Assembly (NCBI RefSeq): GCF_000297055.2
Contig: NC_022357.1
Location: 2,758,501 to 2,822,500, forward strand
Reading direction: 5' to 3'
Origin: Sulfuricella denitrificans skB26
GTDB lineage: Bacteria; Pseudomonadota; Gammaproteobacteria; Burkholderiales; Sulfuricellaceae
Length of the DNA: 64,000 bases
The position numbers and the translations under genes are program-made. Shown here piece by piece: positions 1 to 7,236 of the stretch. Position 1 is the first letter of the stretch. Each line of letters opens with the position of its first letter. The notes under the pieces were generated by a model. That model was not told the origin of the DNA. It made no database searches and worked only from the letters and a program-made list of their open reading frames with translations.

Positions 1-410
1 GAAATGTAGCGCACGCGGTCAACCAGGAAGCGGCGTGCCCACAGTCCGCCAAGGCCTGCTACCATAGCGAAACCGGCATACTTTCCGAACGGTTGAGCCC
101 ATACCACCCAGAACCAGACCGGATCTGTGAAATAGCGCAAATGGCGCAAGGTAACAAGCAACAGAGAAACATGAAAGAGCCAGCCGAATAGCCAGATCCA
201 TTTGTTTGACTTGAAGAGGCTCTCGAAAAGCGCTACTTCTCGTGCCATCCGAAACACTACACCGCCCGTAGTAGTCGGTGCAGGCGTGGTTGGTATTTTG
301 AGGGGTGCAGGCGTACGAGCGTAGCGGTTAATTTTAACCGCCAGCCCGCCGACCAGCATGGCAGTAGCCGCGTAGAAAATGCACGCATACAGCACGGTCA
401 GAAACGACAT
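1..410 (-). CDS. dsrM: DsrM, membrane cytochrome b subunit of DsrMKJOP (N-terminal part only)
   Basis: Reading the minus strand from the ATG at 410 gives 136 residues before the window ends. They begin MSFLTVLYACIFYAATAMLV, a first membrane segment, and a second segment follows around residues 72-85 (WIWLFGWLFHVSLLLV, then RHLRYF). Histidines placed like this match the NarI-like cytochrome b family to which DsrM belongs. DsrM is the haem b subunit of the membrane complex that exchanges electrons between the quinone pool and DsrC. It lies 144 bases downstream of dsrC on the same strand, the usual dsr order. The C-terminal part and dsrK, L, J, O and P would lie beyond base 1. Confidence 0.8.
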   Translation of the reverse strand, partial: MSFLTVLYACIFYAATAMLVGGLAVKINRYARTPAPLKIPTTPAPTTTGGVVFRMAREVALFESLFKSNKWIWLFGWLFHVSLLLVTLRHLRYFTDPVWFWVVWAQPFGKYAGFAMVAGLGGLWARRFLVDRVRYI

Positions 411-486
411 TAACTTCCCCCGGTCTCGCTTTAGGCCTCCGCCACGGTTAAACACATGGCGTCGACACATTTAATCTGGCTGGCGC

Positions 487-532
487 CAGTCGGGGAAACC
501 CGCCCGTTGGGGCGACTCACAGATCCCGACTG
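487..532 (-). other. Possible intercistronic hairpin between dsrC and dsrM
   Basis: The 144 bases between the dsrC stop and the dsrM start contain complementary 8-base arms at 487-494 and 525-532, with GC-rich sequence between them. There is no following T run, so it does not look like a full terminator. Such structures can stabilise or partly end a transcript so that dsrC mRNA outnumbers dsrM mRNA, but this is inference from position. Confidence 0.3.
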
Positions 533-554
533 CGTCCAGTTTTCTTGGTGTAGC

Positions 555-887
555 TTAGATACAGCCAGTCGGCTTTGGCAAGCCGGCAATCTTACATGCC
601 TGCTTGGCTGGTCCGTAGGGGAACAATTCGTACAGGTACTTGCTGTTACCTTTCTCAGGTCCCAATTTCTTGCCAATGGCCTTGGTCAGAACACGAACGG
701 CGGGAGCAATCTGATAGTCGTTGTAATATTCGCGCAGAAAGTTGATCACTTCCCAGTGCGAATCGGTCAGGTCGACTTTCTCTTCCACCGCCAAGTACTT
801 GGCAGCTTCCTCATCCCACTCGCTCAGATTAACCAGGTAACCTTCTTCGTCGGTTTCGTATGTCTTGCCGTTGATTTCAAAGCCCAT
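555..887 (-). CDS. dsrC: DsrC, sulfur-carrier protein with both redox cysteines
   Basis: This 110-residue protein has the DsrC/TusE fold and full family length. It ends CKIAGLPKPTGCI, so the two C-terminal cysteines are ten residues apart, as in functional DsrC (CysB-X10-CysA). DsrC carries sulfur as a persulfide or trisulfide between DsrEFH, DsrAB and the DsrMKJOP complex in the cytoplasm. An SD-like GAGGAG precedes the ATG. It follows dsrH by 43 AT-rich bases and precedes dsrM. A second DsrC-like gene at 5965-6294 lacks both cysteines, so this copy is the catalytic carrier. Confidence 0.96.
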   Translation of the reverse strand: MGFEINGKTYETDEEGYLVNLSEWDEEAAKYLAVEEKVDLTDSHWEVINFLREYYNDYQIAPAVRVLTKAIGKKLGPEKGNSKYLYELFPYGPAKQACKIAGLPKPTGCI

Positions 888-930
888 GTTTCATCTCCTC
901 AAAAAAATCTTAAATAAAAAAATTATTAAA

Positions 931-1233
931 TCAAAGCCAGGACTGGACGTTTTTGTTATCTGCTACCAAATCCACGAAACCCGGGTAGTCGACCTGCTTG
1001 ATGCCATCGATCACGGTGTCCTGCATGCCGCGCGCCTCCAGATCGGGCCACAAAGCATAAACATGGATGTCTTTAGCCATTGCCGCCTTCATCTTGCTCT
1101 CAACTGTGCTGCCCTTGGTCACGGCATACACTGCATCTTCAATCAATAGAATGGTGGAACCCTTCTTGGCCATACGCAGACAAGAATCCAGCGCATTTCT
1201 CTCAGAAGGTGATTTATTTACGATATGCAACAT
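931..1233 (-). CDS. dsrH: DsrH, subunit of the DsrEFH sulfurtransferase
   Basis: A 100-residue protein of the DsrH/TusB family starting MLHIVNKSPSERNALDSCLR. The cysteine near residue 18 corresponds to the conserved DsrH cysteine. With DsrE and DsrF it forms the cytoplasmic hexamer that passes sulfane sulfur to DsrC. DsrEFH together mark dsr systems running in the oxidative direction. A purine-rich SD (AGGGGGCG) precedes the start. It sits 13 bases after dsrF in the conserved E-F-H-C order. Confidence 0.95.
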   Translation of the reverse strand: MLHIVNKSPSERNALDSCLRMAKKGSTILLIEDAVYAVTKGSTVESKMKAAMAKDIHVYALWPDLEARGMQDTVIDGIKQVDYPGFVDLVADNKNVQSWL

Positions 1234-1246
1234 TTTCGCCCCCTAA

Positions 1247-1627
1247 TCAGAAACTCATGACGACGTCTTGCTCGTCCATGAGTGTCGCCATTTCTTCGGC
1301 AGTCAGCACTTCCACGTCGACGATCAGATCTTCCTCGGTCAGACCGCGGGATTCCAGCGACTCTTTCTCGACGTAGAGCTTTTCGATATCGTAGCCTTCC
1401 AGCGCACGGTAGGTAGGCGAGAAATTCTTCATACCGACTGCTTTGGTGCCCTGGCCCTTTTTAAGCTGGTACACGCCATCGTCCATGAACACCAAGCTGA
1501 CGTCCTGATCGAAAGCGGCGCTGATCAGCACAACTTCAAGAGATTCCAACGCATAGATAGTGCCATATGGCGCTTTACGATTAATGAATGCGAATTTTTT
1601 TACGGTACCCGAGGATTCTTCGTCCAT
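1247..1627 (-). CDS. dsrF: DsrF, subunit of the DsrEFH sulfurtransferase
   Basis: DsrF/TusC family member with the typical stretch KKFAFINRKAPYGTIYALES near the N-terminus. I place the start at the ATG at 1627 (MDEESSGTVKK, 126 residues) because a perfect AGGAGG lies seven bases upstream and the length fits the family. A longer start at 1654 (MSESTGG) also has an SD-like GGGAG and cannot be excluded. DsrF is a structural partner of DsrE and DsrH in the hexamer that donates sulfur to DsrC. Confidence 0.93.
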   Translation of the reverse strand: MDEESSGTVKKFAFINRKAPYGTIYALESLEVVLISAAFDQDVSLVFMDDGVYQLKKGQGTKAVGMKNFSPTYRALEGYDIEKLYVEKESLESRGLTEEDLIVDVEVLTAEEMATLMDEQDVVMSF

Positions 1628-1666
1628 ATCGATACCTCCTGTGCTTTCACTCATGACTTCTCCCAA

Positions 1667-2026
1667 TCAATCGCCGAAGGTAACCAGACGATCCGCCTGG
1701 ATGCCGGATTCAACCAGCTGACCCAGACCGGAAATCCGAAATCCCGACGCCAAATTTTCATTCACGATACCGCGACGCAAAGCAGCAGCCACACATACTA
1801 CCAAGTCAACACCATGCTCTTCCGCCATCTTACTCCAGCGGTTGACGATATTGCGGTCATCCGCAGGCGGCTCGGTCAGCTTGCTCGCATTGTTCACACC
1901 GTCATGATAGAAAAACACACGATGGATTTCGTGGCCCTTGTCAATCGCCGCCTTGGCAAACTGATACGCAGTATCTGCCGCCTGGTGGTTGTACGGGCCT
2001 TCATTCACCAATATTCCGAATTTCAT
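1667..2026 (-). CDS. dsrE: DsrE, sulfur-binding subunit of DsrEFH
   Basis: A 119-residue DsrE/TusD-family protein. The segment VVCVAAALRRGIV contains the cysteine equivalent to Cys78 of Allochromatium DsrE, which accepts the persulfide. The N-terminus (MKFGILVNEGPYNHQAADTA) is typical of the family. It follows dsrB by about 83 bases and precedes dsrF. Its presence with dsrF and dsrH indicates that DsrAB runs as a sulfite-forming (oxidising) enzyme, not as sulfate-reducer DsrAB; the direction is inferred from family knowledge. Confidence 0.95.
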   Translation of the reverse strand: MKFGILVNEGPYNHQAADTAYQFAKAAIDKGHEIHRVFFYHDGVNNASKLTEPPADDRNIVNRWSKMAEEHGVDLVVCVAAALRRGIVNENLASGFRISGLGQLVESGIQADRLVTFGD

Positions 2027-2109
2027 CCCTGAATATCCTGTTAATAGAAAGTTAGACGATTACCAACTTCCAGCCGGAAACTCTGGCAGGAAGTTGGCAC
2101 GCAGGGGTA

Positions 2110-3180
2110 TTAGAACCGAATGTGCGTGGAAGCGTTCAGCGTCGCACGAGCACCGCGCCAGTCATCAATATGGTACTTGGTGAAAGGCAGGCCAGTTTTC
2201 TCGAAGAATTGCGGCCAGCCGATGCGATCCACCCAGTCAGACATACGCTCCCAAGGTTTGGCATCCGTCTTGTACACACGCAGAATGTTCTTCACCACCG
2301 CACCCACTTCTGGCCAGCGAGGCGCATTGTTGGGCAGGCCGGAGGCAACCAGCTTGTGGAAGGTTGGGCGGAGACGGGCGTTGGAGTTCTTGCCGCCAAC
2401 CCAGATAGCGATCTTGGAAAACTCGGGATCGTTGATCTGCATCGGTGGGCAGGGAGGGAAGCAAGCACCGCAGCACATGCACTTGGATTCATCGATTTCC
2501 AAGGAGGGCTTGCCATTCACCAGTGCAGGACGGATTGCAGCCACGGGGCAGCGCGCAACCACTGTCGGACGTTCGCAAGCATTGGCCACCAGATCATGAT
2601 TAATCTTTGGAGGTTTGGTGTGCTGCATAATGATCGCGATGTCCGCTTGACCGCCGCAGTTAATCTCGCAACAGGAGGTGGACAGCTTTACGCGGTTAGG
2701 CATTTCTTCGTGGATGAACTCATCATACAACTCATCCATCAACGCCTTAACCACACCAGAAGCATCGGTACCAGGAATATCGCAGTGCAGAAACCCCTGG
2801 GTATGCGAAATCATGGAGACCGAGTTACCGGTACCGCCAATCGGGAAGCCATGCTTGCCCAGTTCGGCAATCAGAGGGGCCACTTTCGACTCGTCCGTGA
2901 CCATGTATTCGATATTGCTACGCGTAGTGAAACGGACATAACCATCTGCAAAATTGTCAGCGATGTCGCACAGGGTACGAATGGTGTAAACGTCCATTTG
3001 ACGCTGGGTACCAGCACGTACCGTCCAGATTTCGTCGCCGTTGTGGGCGACATGGTGCAACACACCTGGACGTGGACGATCATGATACTTCCAGCTGCCA
3101 TAGTTTTTCTTCATCATCGGGTGCAAGTACTGCACATGATCTGGTACGCCGCTCTCAATCGGTTCACGCATTTCAGTCAT
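2110..3180 (-). CDS. dsrB: DsrB, reverse dissimilatory sulfite reductase beta subunit
   Basis: About 356 residues. I use the ATG at 3180 (MTEMREPIESG), which has GGAGAG upstream, rather than the in-frame start four codons earlier. The siroheme/4Fe-4S region is visible as STSCCEINCGG near residues 167-177. A ferredoxin-type cluster motif CMCCGACFPPCPP lies near 234-246. DsrB pairs with DsrA in the cytoplasmic enzyme that releases sulfite from sulfur delivered on DsrC. It is 51 bases downstream of dsrA and shares its transcript. Confidence 0.97.
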   Translation of the reverse strand: MTEMREPIESGVPDHVQYLHPMMKKNYGSWKYHDRPRPGVLHHVAHNGDEIWTVRAGTQRQMDVYTIRTLCDIADNFADGYVRFTTRSNIEYMVTDESKVAPLIAELGKHGFPIGGTGNSVSMISHTQGFLHCDIPGTDASGVVKALMDELYDEFIHEEMPNRVKLSTSCCEINCGGQADIAIIMQHTKPPKINHDLVANACERPTVVARCPVAAIRPALVNGKPSLEIDESKCMCCGACFPPCPPMQINDPEFSKIAIWVGGKNSNARLRPTFHKLVASGLPNNAPRWPEVGAVVKNILRVYKTDAKPWERMSDWVDRIGWPQFFEKTGLPFTKYHIDDWRGARATLNASTHIRF

Positions 3181-3231
3181 TATTCTCTCCAAACACTTTT
3201 ATCTAAAGTTTCTGAGGCTAAATGCCAAGCA

Positions 3232-4530
3232 TCAAGCCGCGTTCGCTTTGCGCTGATTGGCCTTCTCGACTTCCTCATCCCAGCCGTCAGTACGGACATA
3301 AGGATTGGCGCGCGGCTGCAGCACCATAGTCGCATCAATATCGCGACCGATGCCTTCCAGGAAGTTGACCAGGCCGATACGGTCGATCATTTCGCCGGTG
3401 CGCTCGTGCTCCAGGGCGTTTTCGGCGAAGAAGTCGATGGTGTCCTGAGCGAGCTGATTCAAAGCATCGAAGTCCTCATCGGATTCCAGCTTCATGAACG
3501 GCACGATTACGGTCCCCAGGGAAGTACCGATCTTCAGCACACTTTTGCCACCCATCAGGACGGTCACGCCCTTGTCCTTGCCCGGAGCCAGGGCGCCGGT
3601 CATGACGTTGATGCAGTGCATGCAGCGGACGCAGCTGTGGTTTTCGATCTGCATCGACTGGGTGTCGTTGATCGCGACGCTGGAGATGCCTTCGACGGTG
3701 GAAACATCCTTGGTGTTCTTCAGGGACAGGGCCTTGGTCGGGCAGCGGCTGATCACGTCGTTGACCAGCTCGTCCATGCCGTGCTTGGCGAACCATTTCT
3801 TGCCCAGCACGTCGTCGGTCTGGATGCTGTCGCGCCAGGTGCCGATGGTGGCCATGTCGGAACGCTGAATCGAGTTGACGCAGTCGTTCGGGCAGCCGGA
3901 GAACTTGAACTTGAACTTGTATGGCAGGGCCGGGCGGTGCATGTCGTCGAGGAAGTTGTTGACCACGGTGCGCAGCGCCTTGGCTTCGTCGAAGCAGGAC
4001 TGTTCGCAGCGGGCTGCACCGACACAGGACATCGAGGTGCGCACGGCAGGACCGGCGCCACCCATATCGAAGCCCATTTCGTTCAGTTCGTCGAAAGCCG
4101 GCTGCACGTTTGCAGTGGTCGCGCCCTGGAACATGATGTCGCCAGACTGGCCATGGAAGGCGATCAGACCTGAACCATGCCGCTCCCATACATCGGCCAT
4201 CTTGCGCAGCAGGTCGGTGGTGTAGTGCATGCCCGCAGCTGGCTGGATGCGCAGGGTGTGGAACTCGGCTGCATCAGGATAGACATGTTTCTCGTTCTCG
4301 TCCTTGAGCTCGGAAAAACGCGGGATTACACCGCCGCCATAGCCGAACACACCAACGGTACCGCCCTTCCAATAACCTTTTTTGGTCGCGTAGGATGTTT
4401 CCAGCTGACCCATCAGGTCAACCATCATATCGTTGTCATTAGCCAGACGCTTGAGGCCGGTCACAAAGCTGGGCCATGGGCCGCTTTCCAGCTCGTCAAG
4501 CATAGGCGTGTCGTGTTGTTTCTTAGCCAT
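3232..4530 (-). CDS. dsrA: DsrA, reverse dissimilatory sulfite reductase alpha subunit
   Basis: A 432-residue protein of full DsrA length. The siroheme-coupled 4Fe-4S ligands appear as C169-X5-C175 and C213-X3-C217 (SGCPNDC). An inserted ferredoxin domain has cysteines at about 300, 303 and 306 (HSCVRCMHC). It is first in the operon, so its roughly 500-base upstream region should hold the dsr promoter. DsrAB oxidises sulfur held by DsrC to sulfite. The following dsrEFHC genes support the oxidative type. Confidence 0.97.
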   Translation of the reverse strand: MAKKQHDTPMLDELESGPWPSFVTGLKRLANDNDMMVDLMGQLETSYATKKGYWKGGTVGVFGYGGGVIPRFSELKDENEKHVYPDAAEFHTLRIQPAAGMHYTTDLLRKMADVWERHGSGLIAFHGQSGDIMFQGATTANVQPAFDELNEMGFDMGGAGPAVRTSMSCVGAARCEQSCFDEAKALRTVVNNFLDDMHRPALPYKFKFKFSGCPNDCVNSIQRSDMATIGTWRDSIQTDDVLGKKWFAKHGMDELVNDVISRCPTKALSLKNTKDVSTVEGISSVAINDTQSMQIENHSCVRCMHCINVMTGALAPGKDKGVTVLMGGKSVLKIGTSLGTVIVPFMKLESDEDFDALNQLAQDTIDFFAENALEHERTGEMIDRIGLVNFLEGIGRDIDATMVLQPRANPYVRTDGWDEEVEKANQRKANAA

Positions 4531-4755
4531 AGTTTTTTAATCTCCAAAAAAATTGAAACGGACGCAAGTTCCAGTCCTGCACGGCAAAGTTGCCAGCATC
4601 CTGAATTAATAAATTCTCGAAAAGCCGGCGGCCAATACCCCGCCCGCTCCGCATGCCCCTTTATGATTTGTCTCAATTCCACAAAAAACTAAAGGAACCG
4701 CGTCACCAACCTAAATACTACCGCCAATAAAGAATGGCTTTCCATCGTCCTTCAT

Positions 4756-4793
4756 GGGTGGCGCATACTACCCATCTGGGTTATGCGCCACCC
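4756..4793 (-). other. Nested hairpin in the presumed dsrA leader
   Basis: Arms of 12 bases at 4756-4767 and 4782-4793 are perfectly complementary (GGGTGGCGCATA and its complement). The 14-base loop itself contains a smaller inverted repeat, ACCCA-TC-TGGGT. It lies 226-263 bases before the dsrA start. No gene on either strand ends nearby, so it is not an obvious terminator. It may be a leader RNA structure or a protein-binding cruciform. Confidence 0.45.
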
Positions 4794-4921
4794 CCTGCTT
4801 GGGATATAACCTGGCCGCCTCTTGATTCCTGACCGCCCTATCCCCATATAATACGACAACGATATGTATACGGTCCAATTTCATACGCAGGATCTTGAAG
4901 CCGCTGTTTCCACACCGAGAC

Positions 4922-5021
4922 TTAGCAGTTTGCTAAATATTTGCGGCTAGGTCAAGTGGCGGATTGCTTAGTAACTTTGTGTCTATAATTTGTACAGTGT
5001 CTATATTACTTAGTGTCTAAA
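4922..5021. promoter_or_regulatory. Palindrome and three iterated GTGTCTA boxes upstream of the 5043 gene
   Basis: TTAGCA-GTT-TGCTAA forms a 6-base inverted repeat at 4922-4936. It is followed by the direct repeat GTGTCTA(T/A)A at 4979, 4997 and 5013, spaced 18 and 16 bases, in AT-rich sequence ending about 20 bases before the ATG at 5043. The near-helical spacing suggests binding of an oligomeric regulator on one DNA face; no regulator is identified. Confidence 0.4.
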
Positions 5022-5042
5022 ATTTAAGGGTAGGCTCACACA

Positions 5043-5273
5043 ATGGCAATGGAAGAAGCTACAAAAATCGACAAATTTACTGCCACGCCCTTTCGGCAGG
5101 ATATTGAGTTACACCACGTTGACCACGAAGCGGGATTCTCTACGCTGCGCATAAGGATCCGCGAACAAAAGCGTTTCACTATCTTTGATATCGACGAGCA
5201 TACTGCCGAACATTGGGGGCGCGCCATGCTGGAATGGGCGGAAACCCGCAAGAATGAAGGAGCACTAAAATAG
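5043..5273 (+). CDS. Small protein of unknown function in a sulfur-metabolism operon
   Basis: A 76-residue, charged, soluble protein (MAMEEATKIDKFTATPFRQD...). It contains RIRIREQKRFTIFDID and an EHWGRAMLEWAE helix near the C-terminus. It has no cysteines, signal peptide or membrane segment. I do not recognise the family with confidence. It is first in the plus-strand operon and 20 bases before the Cas6-like gene, so it is a likely partner of that protein or of the DsrC-like protein. The AT-rich upstream region with iterated boxes supports it as the first gene of the operon. Confidence 0.75.
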   Translation: MAMEEATKIDKFTATPFRQDIELHHVDHEAGFSTLRIRIREQKRFTIFDIDEHTAEHWGRAMLEWAETRKNEGALK

Positions 5274-5293
5274 GCTGGCCAATCGAAAGCGGC

Positions 5294-5914
5294 ATGGTCA
5301 ACCCAGATTTTGACAATGCCGCGGTAACCGAAGTTCACTTTGAACTGCAAGGTACTTTGCTGCCCCGGGATCACGGCTATCCGTTATTCCTCGAACTATC
5401 TCGCCTGCTGCCCTGGCTACCTGACGAGGCACTGGCCGCGGTTCATCACATCCATGCCGCGGAAACCGGTAAGGATGACCTGCTTATATTGAACCGACGG
5501 GCCAAGCTTGTGATACGTGTCCCCATACATCGGGAGGCCGACCTGGCGACTCTATCCGGCCAGACTGTCACGATTGGCGGCTTCAAACTGACTATTGGCA
5601 AGGGCAAAACCAAGCCACTGACACGCCACTCTCCACTGTATGCTCACTGCGTCACCACCGGCAGCATGGATGAGGAAGCTTTTGCCAGCGACATCAATCG
5701 CATTTTGGATGAACTAAAGATCACCTGCCGCTTCATCTGCGGCCGGCGCCAAACCATCACAACCGCTGACGGCGTGGCCTATGGTTATAGCTTGCTGCTG
5801 CACGAGTTACCGATTGATCAATCCATCCTGGTACAACAGCGAGGTATGGGCGGCAATCGAAAAATCGGCTGCGGCATCTTCATCCCGCACAAATCCACCA
5901 ACGCTCTGGTGTAG
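5294..5914 (+). CDS. Stand-alone Cas6/Cmx6-like protein
   Basis: A 206-residue protein. It begins its fold with VHFELQGTLLPRDHGYPLFLELSRLLPWL and ends with a glycine-rich loop, QQRGMGGNRKIGCGIFIP. The DHGY motif, the middle LYAHCVTTG, and this C-terminal GxGGxRKxGCGxFxP pattern are what I remember of the type I-MYXAN Cas6/Cmx6 family (about 200 residues). Cas6 proteins bind and cut CRISPR RNA through two RAMP/ferredoxin-like folds, and the glycine-rich loop contacts RNA. No CRISPR repeats or other cas genes are in this window. Co-location with sulfur genes suggests a non-CRISPR, RNA-related or purely structural role. The family call is from recalled motifs and the function is unknown. Confidence 0.7.
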   Translation: MVNPDFDNAAVTEVHFELQGTLLPRDHGYPLFLELSRLLPWLPDEALAAVHHIHAAETGKDDLLILNRRAKLVIRVPIHREADLATLSGQTVTIGGFKLTIGKGKTKPLTRHSPLYAHCVTTGSMDEEAFASDINRILDELKITCRFICGRRQTITTADGVAYGYSLLLHELPIDQSILVQQRGMGGNRKIGCGIFIPHKSTNALV

Positions 5915-5964
5915 AATACCATTACATTTTTTATCACCCGCAAACTTTCAAAGGAGGAATCACT

Positions 5965-6294
5965 ATGGCATACGAAGTAAACGGCGTTGAGCTTGAAACC
6001 GACGAGGAAGGCTACCTACTTGAGCCGAACTACAGTGACGAGATTGTCCCCATTATCGCCGAAACAGAAGGCCTCGCAATGAACGACGAGCGCTGGGCGG
6101 TCGTCAACTACATGCGCGAGCAATACAAAGAACATGGCCACACGCCAACATTCCGTAACATGCTGAAAGACTGGGAAAAGATACGCCCCGGCACCGACAG
6201 CAAATACCTGTACACACAGTTTCCAGAAATGCCGGCCAAACAGGCTGCCAAGGTAGCTGGTCTGCCCAAGCCTTATGGCAAAGGCGGATACTAA
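5965..6294 (+). CDS. DsrC-like protein lacking both redox cysteines
   Basis: A 109-residue protein clearly homologous to DsrC/TusE: it shares the EEGYL, YMREQY and SKYLYxxFPxxPAKQA segments with the dsrC product at 555-887. Its C-terminus is PAKQAAKVAGLPKPYGKGGY, so CysB is replaced by Ala and CysA by Gly/Lys, and no cysteine is left anywhere. It cannot carry persulfide in the DsrC way. Cysteine-less DsrC relatives have been proposed to have regulatory roles (RspA-type proteins). A perfect AAGGAGG lies eight bases before the ATG, suggesting strong translation. It lies between the Cas6-like and rhodanese genes. Confidence 0.9.
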   Translation: MAYEVNGVELETDEEGYLLEPNYSDEIVPIIAETEGLAMNDERWAVVNYMREQYKEHGHTPTFRNMLKDWEKIRPGTDSKYLYTQFPEMPAKQAAKVAGLPKPYGKGGY

Positions 6295-6377
6295 CGTCTG
6301 GTAATGGACGATGGGGGATAACCCCATCGTCCTGCCCCACTCCTTCCGCATCACCCATACCGATCACCCAACACCCC

Positions 6378-7235
6378 ATGAAGGCCACCACTCTGGTTTC
6401 CATCGAAGAGCTGGCTCAGCATCTTGACGACCCTAGCTGGATCGTCTTTGATTGCCGCTTCACGCTCACAGACCCGGAAGCGGGTCGGCGTGCCTACGTG
6501 CACGGCCATATACCGGGCGCACGCTACGTCCATCTGGATGATGACCTCTCATCCCCGATTACTCCCACCAGCGGGCGCCACCCGCTACCCAGTCCGCAAC
6601 TTCTGAGCGAAAAGCTGGGGCTATGGGGCGTGGACAGCACCAAACAAGTCGTCGTCTACGATGACAGTTTCGGCTCTATGGCAGTGAGAATGTGGTGGCT
6701 GTTGCGCTGGCTAGGCCATGACGCCGTAGCCCTGCTCAACGGCGGTCTACCCATGTGGATGCGCCAGAAATTGCCTGTCACCTCTGATCCGTCCAAAATC
6801 CTTCCGTCCCAATTCATTCCCCATCTGCAAAGCTCGATGCAGGCAGACGCTACCGAAGTGGATCAGGCTCGGCAAGATTACAACAGAGTGATTATTGATG
6901 CCCGGCCTGAAGATCGCTTCAACGGAGAACGCGAACCGCTGGACAAGGTGGCAGGACATATCCCCGGCTCCATCAACTGGAACTTCGAAGAAAATATCGA
7001 CTTCGACAGCACCTATCTGCCCGCTGAAGAATTACGCGAAGCTTACCTCAACCTGCTGCACGGCATTCCCCCGCAACAGGTCATCCATGTTTGCGGTTCC
7101 GGCGTAACCGCCTGCCACAATATTTTGGCCATGGAAATTGCCGGATTGCCCAGTGGCAAGCTTTACCCCGGCTCATGGAGCGAGTGGATCACCGACTCAT
7201 CCCGTCCGATCGAAGTCGGCCCTGCAGGAGAATAA
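6378..7235 (+). CDS. Two-domain rhodanese-family sulfurtransferase
   Basis: A 285-residue protein with two rhodanese domains, the usual length for thiosulfate/3-mercaptopyruvate sulfurtransferases (SseA type). The N-terminal domain has WIVFDCRFTLTDPEAGRRAY. The C-terminal domain has IIDARPEDRFNGE and the active-site loop CGSGVTACHN near residues 239-248, where the first cysteine would take the persulfide. The CGSGVTAC loop is that of the mercaptopyruvate/thiosulfate class; substrate cannot be fixed from sequence. It has no signal peptide, so it is cytoplasmic. One base separates it from the next gene, so the two are co-transcribed. Confidence 0.9.
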   Translation: MKATTLVSIEELAQHLDDPSWIVFDCRFTLTDPEAGRRAYVHGHIPGARYVHLDDDLSSPITPTSGRHPLPSPQLLSEKLGLWGVDSTKQVVVYDDSFGSMAVRMWWLLRWLGHDAVALLNGGLPMWMRQKLPVTSDPSKILPSQFIPHLQSSMQADATEVDQARQDYNRVIIDARPEDRFNGEREPLDKVAGHIPGSINWNFEENIDFDSTYLPAEELREAYLNLLHGIPPQQVIHVCGSGVTACHNILAMEIAGLPSGKLYPGSWSEWITDSSRPIEVGPAGE

Positions 7236-7236
7236 C

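Larger units (their letters stand above)
4531..5042. promoter_or_regulatory. Divergent control region between dsrA and the Cas6-like operon
   Basis: About 510 bases without a supported gene separate divergent dsrA (minus) and the 5043 gene (plus). It holds a nested hairpin at 4756-4793, a short palindrome at 4922-4936 and three iterated GTGTCTA boxes at 4979, 4997 and 5013, annotated separately. I could not assign convincing -35/-10 pairs by eye. It is the expected place for the dsr promoter and for redox- or sulfur-responsive control. Confidence 0.6.

Noticed and set aside
2122-4173. A 683-residue open frame on the plus strand across dsrB and dsrA
   Set aside because: It is the complement of two well-supported genes with strong codon bias; the product has no family features.
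5294-5914. A CRISPR-Cas locus around the Cas6-like gene
   Set aside because: No direct-repeat array with regular spacers and no cas3, cas5, cas7 or cas8-like gene anywhere in the window.
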